Source: Maribacter sp. MMG018
Lineage (GTDB): Bacteria > Bacteroidota > Bacteroidia > Flavobacteriales > Flavobacteriaceae
DNA length: 64,000 bases
Direction: 5' to 3'
Assembly (NCBI RefSeq): GCF_018100785.1
Contig: NZ_JAGJEC010000002.1
Location: 1,116,001 to 1,180,000, forward strand
The notes beneath the pieces are model-generated. The model did not search any database and was not told the DNA's origin. It was given only the letters and a program-made list of their open reading frames with translations. The translations under genes and the position numbers were made by a program. This document shows positions 28,001 through 35,489 of this stretch, one piece after another. Position 1 is the first letter of the stretch. Each line of letters opens with the position of its first letter.

Positions 28001-28031
28001 AAAAAAAGCAGCCATAAAGGCTGCTTTTTTT
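28001..28031. terminator. Bidirectional rho-independent terminator between the acyltransferase and lpd genes
   Basis: A perfect 13-bp stem (28001-28013 with 28019-28031, core AGCAGCC/GGCTGCT) with a 5-base loop and A/T tracts on both sides sits between convergent genes, so it can serve both. Confidence 0.92.
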
Positions 28032-28057
28032 TATCCTAAATAAATTGTAATTCTCTA

Positions 28058-29464
28058 TTACACATGCAACGCACGGTCTTCGGTAGCCGCTAGGGCAGCT
28101 TCTTTTACCGCTTCGGCATACGTTGGGTGCGCATGGCTCATACGGGCTATATCTTCCGCAGATGCCCTAAACTCCATTGCAGTTACCCCTTCGGTAATCA
28201 AATCTGCACATCGGGCACCGATCATATGCACGCCCAGAACTTCATCCGTAGTTTCATCGGCCAATATTTTCACAAATCCGTCAATATCCATACTAGCCCT
28301 TGCACGCCCTAGAGCACGCATCGGAAACTGGCCTACTTTATATGCTATACCTGCCTCTTTAAGCTCTTCCTCAGTTTTTCCAACCGCGGCTACTTCTGGC
28401 CATGTATATACAACTCCCGGAATTAAATTATAATCAATATGAGGTTTTTGACCTGCCAACTGTTCGGCCACAAAAGAACCTTCTTCTTCGGCTTTGTGCG
28501 CCAACATGGCCCCTTTTATAACATCACCTATCGCATAGATGTTATCTACATTGGTCTTTAAATGGTCATCTACGGCTATCTTGCCCCTCTCATCTACTTT
28601 TACACCTGCAGCCTCAAGGTTAAGCCCGTCGGTATAAGGTCTTCTTCCAACCGATACCAAGCAGTAATCCCCTTCGAATACCACTTCTTTTCCTTTTTTG
28701 TCATCTGCCTTTACCGTAACCTTGTCTCCTTTTCGTTCAACGGATTTAACTTTATGCGAAAGTGCAAATTTCATTTTTTGCTTCTTTAGCACTTTCGTCA
28801 ATTCTTTTGAAAGAGCGCCGTCCATACCTGGTATAATACGATCCATGTACTCTACCACGGTTACCTCTGCACCCAATCTTTTGTATACTTGACCCAATTC
28901 CAATCCAATGACACCTCCACCGATTACAATTAAATGTTTTGGAACCTCTTTTAATTTTAATGCTTCGGTAGACGTAATAACACGCTCTTTATCTATTTTG
29001 ATAAATGGCAAGGTAGAAGGTTTTGAACCCGTAGCTATGATAATGTTTTTTGCTTCGATGGTTTCGGTCTTACCATCGTTTTTCTTGATATTTACATGGG
29101 TGGCATCTTTAAAACTACCTACCCCCTCAAACACCTCGATCTTATTCTTATCCATTAAAAATTGAACGCCTTTGGTCGTTTGATCAACAACACCTTGCTT
29201 TCTAGCGATCATTTGCTCAAGGTTCACTTTTATCTCACCAGGAATATCGATGCCGTGTTCCTCAAAATGTTTAACGGCGTCTTCATAATGATGCGAAGAA
29301 TCCAATAATGCTTTTGACGGAATACATCCTACATTAAGACAAGTACCTCCTAATGTGGAGTATTTTTCGATTATTGCAGTTTTCATTCCTAATTGCGCAC
29401 AACGTATTGCCGCAACATATCCTCCAGGACCAGAGCCAATAATGGCCACATCATATTGATTCAT
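28058..29464 (-). CDS. lpdA: Dihydrolipoyl dehydrogenase
   Basis: E3 flavoenzyme of 2-oxo-acid dehydrogenase complexes, reoxidising dihydrolipoamide with NAD+. FAD-binding GSGPGG at 10-15, redox disulfide GGTCLNVGC (Cys42 and Cys47), NAD-binding GGGVIGLE, second FAD-binding segment NIYAIGDVIKGAMLAHKAEEEG, and the C-terminal dimer His in HAHPTYAEAVKEAA are all seen. 468 residues, full length. The Lrp-type gene lies 45 bases upstream on the same strand. The partner E1/E2 genes are not in the window. Confidence 0.97.
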   Translation of the reverse strand: MNQYDVAIIGSGPGGYVAAIRCAQLGMKTAIIEKYSTLGGTCLNVGCIPSKALLDSSHHYEDAVKHFEEHGIDIPGEIKVNLEQMIARKQGVVDQTTKGVQFLMDKNKIEVFEGVGSFKDATHVNIKKNDGKTETIEAKNIIIATGSKPSTLPFIKIDKERVITSTEALKLKEVPKHLIVIGGGVIGLELGQVYKRLGAEVTVVEYMDRIIPGMDGALSKELTKVLKKQKMKFALSHKVKSVERKGDKVTVKADDKKGKEVVFEGDYCLVSVGRRPYTDGLNLEAAGVKVDERGKIAVDDHLKTNVDNIYAIGDVIKGAMLAHKAEEEGSFVAEQLAGQKPHIDYNLIPGVVYTWPEVAAVGKTEEELKEAGIAYKVGQFPMRALGRARASMDIDGFVKILADETTDEVLGVHMIGARCADLITEGVTAMEFRASAEDIARMSHAHPTYAEAVKEAALAATEDRALHV

Positions 29465-29509
29465 AAATTTATTTTTTTTGCTATTGTAAAATTAATGCTT
29501 TTTTAATTT

Positions 29510-29968
29510 TTAGAGGGGTATTGCAGTGGAATGCTTTACTTCTTTTATCGTAAAAGAGCTTTGCGTACTCCCAATATGCGGCATAGCTGTTAATTTTGAC
29601 ACCATAAACTCCCTGTAATCCTCCATGTCCCTAACATGAATTTTTAACAAGTAGTCAAAATCACCACTTAAATGGTGGCACTCCACCACTTCTTCCAGCT
29701 TTAAGATTGCATTTTCAAAATGACGAATGTTCTCTTGTGTATGCTGCACTAATTTTACATGGCAAAAAGCCGTAAAACTTTTTTCTACCTTGTTCTTATT
29801 TATTAGGGCCACATACGATTTAATCGTATCGTTTCTTTCCAACCTTTTGATCCGTTCGTAAACAGCCGTTGCGGAAAGCCCCAACGTATTCGCATACTCC
29901 TTTGTAGTCTTTTTACAGTCGGACTGTAACAGCCCCAATAACTTTATATCAATTTTGTCGAATTTCAT
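29510..29968 (-). CDS. Lrp/AsnC family transcriptional regulator
   Basis: 152-residue feast/famine regulator. DNA-binding N-terminus: FDKIDIKLLGLLQSDCKKTTKEYANTLGLSATAVYERIKRLE, a winged helix-turn-helix; the C-terminal RAM ligand-binding domain has VVECHHLSGDFDYLLKIHVRDMEDYREFM. It is divergent from the methionine-gamma-lyase-like gene, sharing a 152-base intergenic region, so it probably controls that gene and itself in response to an amino acid (perhaps methionine or a branched-chain amino acid). Confidence 0.93.
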   Translation of the reverse strand: MKFDKIDIKLLGLLQSDCKKTTKEYANTLGLSATAVYERIKRLERNDTIKSYVALINKNKVEKSFTAFCHVKLVQHTQENIRHFENAILKLEEVVECHHLSGDFDYLLKIHVRDMEDYREFMVSKLTAMPHIGSTQSSFTIKEVKHSTAIPL

Positions 29969-30071
29969 AATGAATAATTTTCTGATTTTAGTGCCACCTA
30001 TGCATCACGATAGATGAAATATCCAAATAAATCTTATAATTAGATAAATTTACTATATATAATCACATCTA

Positions 30072-30102
30072 TTGACAATATATCTGCATTACTGTATTTT
30101 TA
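30072..30102 (+). promoter_or_regulatory. Predicted promoter of the methionine-gamma-lyase-like gene
   Basis: TTG (30072-30074), a 20-base spacer and TATTTTTA (30095-30102), a near match to TAnnTTTG. The transcript would then start near 30108, which favours the ATG at 30121 over the one at 30103. The region is the likely target of the divergent Lrp regulator. Confidence 0.4.
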
Positions 30103-30120
30103 ATGACAAACATTTTAATT

Positions 30121-31341
30121 ATGAGTCATAAAGAAGCCAACGATTTACAGGATTTACAATATTTCGGAGAATACGGAGGTGTTAATCCTTCCATATCAGA
30201 TTCTTCCACCTATACATTTCTATCTGCAAAAACCATGTTCGATACCTTTGAGGGCAACACCGAAGGCTGCTACCTGTACAGTAGGCACTCCTCCCCTTCC
30301 AATCTATATCTAGGGGAAGCATTGGCCGCTTTGGAAGGTACCGAAACGGCAAACGTTACCGCCAGTGGCATGGGTGCCATTACCGCGGTAATATTACAGT
30401 TATGTAATGCCGGAGACCATATAATTAGTAGTAGAACCATTTATGGTGGCACTTATGCCTTTATGAAAAACTTTCTAAAGAAATTTGATATTACCACCTC
30501 TTTTATCGACATCACCGATCTAGAGGCCATAAGAAAAGCTATTAGGCCCAATACAAAAATGATCTATTGTGAGAGTGTCAGCAACCCTTTATTGGAAGTA
30601 GCCGATATCTCTGCGCTATCTCGCATATCAAAGGAAAACGATATTCCCTTGGTCGTAGACAATACGTTCTCTCCATTGACCATTACACCTGCAAAATTAG
30701 GCGCGGATATCGTTATCCACAGTCTCACTAAATTCATTAACGGTACCAGTGATGCCGTTGCCGGTGTTGTCTGTGGCACCAAAGAATTCTGTTTAAGTTT
30801 AAAAGATGTAAACAACGGTGCCGGAATGTTGTTGGGCAGTACTTTGGACAGTCTTAGAAGTGCCTCCATCCTTAAAAACATGCGGACATTGCACATACGT
30901 ATTAAAAAGCACAGTGAAAATGCCCACTTTTTAGCGGAAAAATTTGAAAAAGACGGGCTAAAAGTAATTTACCCCGGACTACCATCACATAGCGGCCATT
31001 TGATCATGGAAGACCAAATGAATCCCCAATACGGCTATGGAGGCCTATTGACCATGGATGTAGGGTCTTTGGAAAAAGCAAATACCCTTATGGAAATGAT
31101 GCAAGAACAAAAACTGGGTTATTTGGCCGTAAGCCTTGGTTTTTATAAGACCCTGTTTAGCGCACCAGGTTCTTCGACATCTTCTGAAATACCTATGGAG
31201 GAACAGATTTCTATGGGATTGGGAGAAGGACTCATTCGATTTTCAATAGGTTTGGATGATGACATTCAACGTACTTACGAATTAATGAAAAAATGTATGA
31301 TAGACTTAGAAATACTACAACCGGACACCAGTAATGTCTAG
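30121..31341 (+). CDS. Cys/Met-metabolism PLP enzyme, methionine-gamma-lyase-like
   Basis: About 406 residues from the ATG at 30121 (an in-frame ATG at 30103 would lie upstream of the probable transcription start). It is a fold-type I PLP enzyme of the Cys/Met metabolism family: CYLYSRHSSPSNLYLGEALAALEG, the TASGMGAI loop, VDNTFSPLTITPAKLGADIVIHS, then the PLP lysine in HSLTKFINGTSDAVAG, and a C-terminal GLIRFSIGLDD. These proteins cleave or exchange the gamma substituent of methionine, homocysteine or O-acyl-homoserine; the GTSD following the lysine resembles methionine gamma-lyase, but activity cannot be fixed from sequence alone. Divergent Lrp gene upstream; nhaC follows after 67 bases. 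Confidence 0.85.
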   Translation: MSHKEANDLQDLQYFGEYGGVNPSISDSSTYTFLSAKTMFDTFEGNTEGCYLYSRHSSPSNLYLGEALAALEGTETANVTASGMGAITAVILQLCNAGDHIISSRTIYGGTYAFMKNFLKKFDITTSFIDITDLEAIRKAIRPNTKMIYCESVSNPLLEVADISALSRISKENDIPLVVDNTFSPLTITPAKLGADIVIHSLTKFINGTSDAVAGVVCGTKEFCLSLKDVNNGAGMLLGSTLDSLRSASILKNMRTLHIRIKKHSENAHFLAEKFEKDGLKVIYPGLPSHSGHLIMEDQMNPQYGYGGLLTMDVGSLEKANTLMEMMQEQKLGYLAVSLGFYKTLFSAPGSSTSSEIPMEEQISMGLGEGLIRFSIGLDDDIQRTYELMKKCMIDLEILQPDTSNV

Positions 31342-31408
31342 CATAGCCCACTTCTAGTTGCACATCTTTTTCATAAATCGTAATATTACAGGATAACCAA
31401 AAACCGAG

Positions 31409-32905
31409 TTGATGATAGATCAAAATTCCGACGAACATAGGGAAAACGAACATATCGTAGAAAATAGAGAACTTAATATTTTTGAAGCTTTGATTCCCGT
31501 TGTAGCCCTCGTAGGAATGTTGGCCTATAATGTATTTGTTTTTGGCGATGATGCCTTAAGCGGATCCAACCAGTTTATTTTACTAATGGGTGGGGCCGTG
31601 GCCGCTATCGTAGGTTTTTTGAACAAAGTATCTTATAAACAAATGGTAGCCGAAGTGGCCGAGAACGTAAAATCTACCACGGGCGCCTTACTTATATTGT
31701 TAATGGTGGGGGCCTTGGCGGGCACTTGGCTGATAAGCGGTATCATTCCTGCCATGATATATTACGGATTGCAAATTTTGAACCCTACGATCTTCCTGGC
31801 GGCCTGTGTCATTATCTGTTCTATTATTTCGGTAGCGACGGGCAGCAGCTGGACCACCTCTGCCACCGTGGGTATCGCTTTGATAGGTATTGGAGAGGCT
31901 CTTGGCATCTCATTGGGGATGACTGCCGGAGCAGTGCTTTCTGGCGCATACTTTGGCGATAAACTTTCTCCCTTGAGCGACACTACGAACCTGGCACCCG
32001 CTATGGCCGGAGGAGAACTTTTTAGTCATATCAAATATATGACCCTGACCACAGTACCAACCATCCTTACAACATTATTGGTTTTTGTTATTATCGGTTT
32101 TAATTTAGATACCTCTGGAAACGCTCCGGACATAGAAGGAATACTTCACTCTATCGATAACACTTTTACGATTAATGGCTGGCTCTTTATCGTACCGATA
32201 ATCGTAATATTTTTGATCGTAAAAAAAACACCACCATTGGCCGCTTTATTGATAGGAACACTTCTTGGGGGAGTGTTTGCCCTTATATTTCAACCTACTA
32301 TTGTAGCGGGCCTTACCAATTCGTCGGAACTAACGTTTGAGTCAGGTTACAAGGGTATCATGAACGCCATAACCGTAAACACCTCGATACCTACCGATAA
32401 CGAAGCGTTAAACGATTTGTTTTCAGCAAAGGGAATGGCAGGCATGATGGGCACTATTTGGCTGATAATATGTGCAATGGTGTTTGGTGGTATTATGGAC
32501 GGTATTGGCGCACTTTCTAGAATAAGCAGTGCTTTGTTAAGCATGGCAAAATCTGTTTTCGGGCTTTTTGCCAGTACGGTCGCTAGTTGTTTGGCACTGA
32601 ACGTAACCGCATCAGACCAATACCTTGCTATAGTTGTTCCCGGTAAAATGTTTTCAAAGGCCTATGCCGATAAAGGTCTGGCCCCTGAAAACCTAAGTAG
32701 AACCTTAGAGGATTCGGGTACCGTAACTTCCGTATTAGTACCATGGAACACCTGCGGAGCATACCACAGCGGTGTATTGGGAGTTGGCGTAGCGGAATAC
32801 TTTGCCTTCGCAATTTTCAACTGGCTGAGCCCTATAATGACCTTGATCTTTGCCGCTTTCAATATCAAAATAAAGCAGTTGGCTTCCAAAATCAACCAGG
32901 GATAA
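31409..32905 (+). CDS. nhaC: NhaC-type Na+/H+ antiporter family protein
   Basis: 498-residue inner-membrane transporter with about twelve hydrophobic segments. Recognised features of the NhaC family: SGSSWTTSATVGIALIGIGEALG-like helix with the GSS(W)TT serines, YFGDKLSPLSDTTNLAP, and near the end NVTASDQYLAIVVPGKMF and LEDSGTVTSVLVPWNTCGAY. Usually exchanges Na+ for H+; some family members exchange amino-acid-derived anions (malate/lactate). Its place after a methionine-gamma-lyase-like gene under a likely Lrp promoter makes an organic-acid or amino-acid role possible. ATG at 31409 or 31412. Confidence 0.9.
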   Translation: MMIDQNSDEHRENEHIVENRELNIFEALIPVVALVGMLAYNVFVFGDDALSGSNQFILLMGGAVAAIVGFLNKVSYKQMVAEVAENVKSTTGALLILLMVGALAGTWLISGIIPAMIYYGLQILNPTIFLAACVIICSIISVATGSSWTTSATVGIALIGIGEALGISLGMTAGAVLSGAYFGDKLSPLSDTTNLAPAMAGGELFSHIKYMTLTTVPTILTTLLVFVIIGFNLDTSGNAPDIEGILHSIDNTFTINGWLFIVPIIVIFLIVKKTPPLAALLIGTLLGGVFALIFQPTIVAGLTNSSELTFESGYKGIMNAITVNTSIPTDNEALNDLFSAKGMAGMMGTIWLIICAMVFGGIMDGIGALSRISSALLSMAKSVFGLFASTVASCLALNVTASDQYLAIVVPGKMFSKAYADKGLAPENLSRTLEDSGTVTSVLVPWNTCGAYHSGVLGVGVAEYFAFAIFNWLSPIMTLIFAAFNIKIKQLASKINQG

Positions 32906-33145
32906 ATTCTTTACAAAAATTTAACAAAAAGTCTAATTATGCATTCGTTATTTTTAGGCAGGTTTTATTGTCGATAACTCAAAAATCATCCTGTTATATT
33001 TTAACATTAACACTAATCCACCTACCTATATTCACTTATTTGAAAAAATTATTATTGTATTGATTTTTCTTATTTCGGATTATACGAACAGACCTATATT
33101 GATTATAAATTTGCTTCAAAATGAATCAAATAAATAATTATAAAA
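32906..33145. other. 240-bp intergenic region upstream of the peroxiredoxin gene
   Basis: AT-rich, no gene seen. A TAAATTTG box at 33106-33113 could be the -7 element of the peroxiredoxin promoter, about 33 bases before the ATG; the -33 partner is unclear. Confidence 0.4.
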
Positions 33146-33790
33146 ATGGCTTACGTAGGTAAAAAATTTCCAGATTTAACAGTTAACGCAATGAATGATT
33201 TGGGCGACACATTCCAAATAAACGTTTTGGAAGAAGCTCAAAAAAACAACAAAAAAGTAGTATTGTTCTGGTATCCAAAGGATTTTACTTTTGTATGCCC
33301 AACGGAACTACACGCCTTTCAAGAAGCGGCAAAAGAATTTGAAAAAAGAAACACCATCGTAATCGGTGCATCTTGTGACACGGCAGAAGTTCATTTTGCT
33401 TGGTTGAACACTTCTAAGGACAATGGTGGTATTGAAGGTGTTACCTATCCTATTTTAGCGGATAGCAATAGAAACCTAGCTTCAACATTAGGTATCTTGG
33501 ACATTACCAATGAAACCTATGACGAAAACACTGGTTTGGTAATGGTAGAAGGTGACAACGTAACATACCGTGCCACTTATTTAATAGATGAAGAAGGTAC
33601 TGTCTTTCACGAAAGCATCAACCATATGCCCTTAGGTAGAAATGTAAACGAATACCTTCGTTTGATCGATGCCTATACACACGTACAAAAGAATGGCGAA
33701 GTATGCCCAGCTAACTGGGAAGAAGGCAAAGAAGCCATGACTGCCAATAGGGATGGTGTTGCCAACTATTTGGCTGCACACGCCAACTAA
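33146..33790 (+). CDS. Typical 2-Cys peroxiredoxin (AhpC/TSA family)
   Basis: 214-residue cytoplasmic peroxidase reducing H2O2 and organic hydroperoxides. Peroxidatic Cys51 in FTFVCPTEL, resolving Cys187 in GEVCPANW, and the GVTYPILADSNRNLA segment are all present, so it belongs to the typical 2-Cys class with an inter-subunit disulfide. A thioredoxin gene follows after a 76-base gap containing a strong hairpin, which suggests that the thioredoxin is its reductant; no ahpF is present. Start ATG fits the conserved N-terminus (YVGKKFPDL). Confidence 0.95.
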   Translation: MAYVGKKFPDLTVNAMNDLGDTFQINVLEEAQKNNKKVVLFWYPKDFTFVCPTELHAFQEAAKEFEKRNTIVIGASCDTAEVHFAWLNTSKDNGGIEGVTYPILADSNRNLASTLGILDITNETYDENTGLVMVEGDNVTYRATYLIDEEGTVFHESINHMPLGRNVNEYLRLIDAYTHVQKNGEVCPANWEEGKEAMTANRDGVANYLAAHAN

Positions 33791-33807
33791 AATTAACCAT
33801 TCATAAA

Positions 33808-33846
33808 ACACGTTACACCAAACGCATTTGCATTGGTGTAACGTGT
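33808..33846 (+). other. Strong hairpin between peroxiredoxin and thioredoxin genes
   Basis: A perfect 13-bp stem (ACACGTTACACCA at 33808-33820, TGGTGTAACGTGT at 33834-33846) encloses 13 bases. No T tract follows on the plus strand, so it may be a partial terminator or an mRNA-stabilising 3' structure that uncouples peroxiredoxin levels from the downstream genes. Confidence 0.75.
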
Positions 33847-33866
33847 AAACATAAAATAAGATCAAA

Positions 33867-34181
33867 ATGGTATTAGAATTAGAAAAAGACAATTTACAGG
33901 AGATTATTGCCGAGAACAAAAATGTTGTCGTGCAATATTCTGCGGGCTGGTGCGGTAATTGTAGAATAATGAAGCCTAAATTTAAAAAAGAGGCTACCAC
34001 CCATGAGGACATTACTTTTGTAATTGCCGATGCCGAGAAATTCCCTGAAAGCAGAAAATTGGCCACGGTAGACAACCTACCAACTTTTGCGGCATTCTCT
34101 GATGGAGAGTTCAAAAGTCAGGTTCAGACCAATAAATATGATGTTCTAAAAGAGTTGATCAATGAAGTTGCCAGTAATTAA
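33867..34181 (+). CDS. Thioredoxin-family protein (WCGNC)
   Basis: 104-residue cytoplasmic thioredoxin-like protein. Active site WCGNC with Cys29 and Cys32, instead of the standard WCGPC; the cis-proline loop is in DNLPTFAAF. Short and without signal peptide. Placed between the 2-Cys peroxiredoxin and thiol peroxidase genes, it is likely their electron donor. The last 20 bases overlap the start of the next gene. Confidence 0.92.
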   Translation: MVLELEKDNLQEIIAENKNVVVQYSAGWCGNCRIMKPKFKKEATTHEDITFVIADAEKFPESRKLATVDNLPTFAAFSDGEFKSQVQTNKYDVLKELINEVASN

Positions 34182-34419
34182 ACATTTGACCAATTTTATT
34201 GAAAAGAACGATGAGGACTACCTGATCGAGACTATAGAAACCTTAGAGGACCTAACGGAAGTTTCTTCATTAAAAGACGAAGAACTGGATGTTATCGGCG
34301 AATTGATCTCTAACATGTACGGTGCTTTAGAGGTTAACAAAGCCATCAAGGAAGGGGTGCCCAAAAAAGAGGCCTTGAACAGTTTTATGTCCAGGGTCAT
34401 GGGATCTATAGACTCTTAG
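34162..34419 (+). CDS. Small acidic protein (DUF6952-like), overlapping thioredoxin
   Basis: 85-residue acidic helical protein (ETIETLEDLTEVSSLKDEELDVIGELISNMYGALEVNKAIKEG). I recall it as a small family of unknown function (DUF6952) found beside peroxiredoxin and thioredoxin genes in flavobacteria; the family number is from memory. Its ATG lies 20 bases before the thioredoxin stop, in another frame, so translation is probably coupled. No Cys residues, so it cannot be a redox carrier itself. It is followed by the terminator at 34441-34470. Confidence 0.75.
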   Translation: MKLPVIKHLTNFIEKNDEDYLIETIETLEDLTEVSSLKDEELDVIGELISNMYGALEVNKAIKEGVPKKEALNSFMSRVMGSIDS

Positions 34420-34440
34420 TACAGGTTTAACATTTTATTT

Positions 34441-34470
34441 AAACGGCCACTCATAAAAGAGTGGCCGTTT
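34441..34470 (+). terminator. Rho-independent terminator after the peroxiredoxin-thioredoxin group
   Basis: AAACGGCCACTC (34441-34452) pairs perfectly with GAGTGGCCGTTT (34459-34470) around a 6-base loop, followed by ATTTTTAT. Strong GC-rich stem. Confidence 0.92.
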
Positions 34471-34540
34471 ATTTTTATATTCACTTACATATCCTCTTAA
34501 TATTTTATAATTTCACACTTTAAACGTAAAAACACTGATT

Positions 34541-35047
34541 ATGGCTACTGTAACCCTAAAGGGAAATGAAATACACACACTAGGAAACTTACCGGAAAAA
34601 GGCAGTAAAGCTCCTGATTTTGAATTGACAAAAAACGATTTATCTACCGTGAAGCTTTCAGACTATCTTGGATCTAAATTGGTATTGAACATATTTCCAA
34701 GTGTAGATACAGGCACTTGCGCGCAATCTGTAAGACAATTTAACCAAGAAGCCGCTGAATTGGACAACACGATCGTTCTTTGCATATCTAAAGATCTACC
34801 ATTTGCACAAGCCAGGTTTTGTGGAGCGGAAGGTATAGAGAACGTTGAGATGTTATCCGACTTTAGGGACGGCAACTTCGGAAAAGGCTATAATCTAGAT
34901 TTTACCGATGGTCCCTTGGCTCCATTGCATTCTAGGGCTGTCGTGGTATTAGATGAAAACGGCAACATACTTTATACCGAACAAGTATCAGAAATTGTTG
35001 ATGAACCCAATTATAAAGCAGCTCTTGAAGCTTTGATGGATTCATAA
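34541..35047 (+). CDS. tpx: Thiol peroxidase, atypical 2-Cys peroxiredoxin
   Basis: 168-residue peroxidase of the Tpx family. Peroxidatic Cys60 in SVDTGTCAQSVRQFN and resolving Cys94 in RFCGAEGIENV form the intramolecular disulfide pair. The C-terminal region DGPLAPLHSRAVVVLDENG is typical. Starts anew 71 bases after the terminator, so it may have a separate promoter; functionally it completes the peroxide-defence group. dgkA follows after 15 bases. Confidence 0.96.
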   Translation: MATVTLKGNEIHTLGNLPEKGSKAPDFELTKNDLSTVKLSDYLGSKLVLNIFPSVDTGTCAQSVRQFNQEAAELDNTIVLCISKDLPFAQARFCGAEGIENVEMLSDFRDGNFGKGYNLDFTDGPLAPLHSRAVVVLDENGNILYTEQVSEIVDEPNYKAALEALMDS

Positions 35048-35062
35048 TATCCAAAAACGAAC

Positions 35063-35428
35063 ATGTCCAAAGAATCTTTTTTGGTAAATCGCATTAAGAG
35101 CGTGGGCTTTGCCCTACGCGGTGCCCTATTATTGATCAGGACCGAGGCGAGTATAAAAATCCAAATATTCATTGCGATCGTAATGACGGCCGCAGGGTTT
35201 TACTTCGAAATCTCCAATACCGAATGGATCTTACAAATATTTGCGATCGCTATGGTATTGGGTATTGAAGGCATGAATACCGCCGTTGAAAAAATATCCG
35301 ATTATGTACAACCAGATTTTGACACAAAAATCGGGTTCATAAAAGATATTTCTGCAGGTGCGGTTATGCTCGTATCCATTGCATCGAGCATTATCGGCTG
35401 TATTATTTATTTTCCGAAAATTTTTTAA
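35063..35428 (+). CDS. dgkA: Diacylglycerol kinase family membrane protein
   Basis: 121-residue inner-membrane kinase, usual DgkA/UndpK length. Visible: N-terminal amphipathic part (IKSVGFALRGALLLIRTEASIKIQ), three membrane helices, the active-site EGMNTAVEKISDY, and KIGFIKDISAGAVMLVS with the conserved Lys-Asp and Ala-Gly. It phosphorylates diacylglycerol or undecaprenol. Co-oriented 15 bases after tpx, 61 bases before ftsK. Confidence 0.93.
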   Translation: MSKESFLVNRIKSVGFALRGALLLIRTEASIKIQIFIAIVMTAAGFYFEISNTEWILQIFAIAMVLGIEGMNTAVEKISDYVQPDFDTKIGFIKDISAGAVMLVSIASSIIGCIIYFPKIF

Positions 35429-35489
35429 AAATTATAGTCTGATGGCTTAGGGGGTAAATTTGTATTTTTGCCCCCAGAATAAAGATTTC

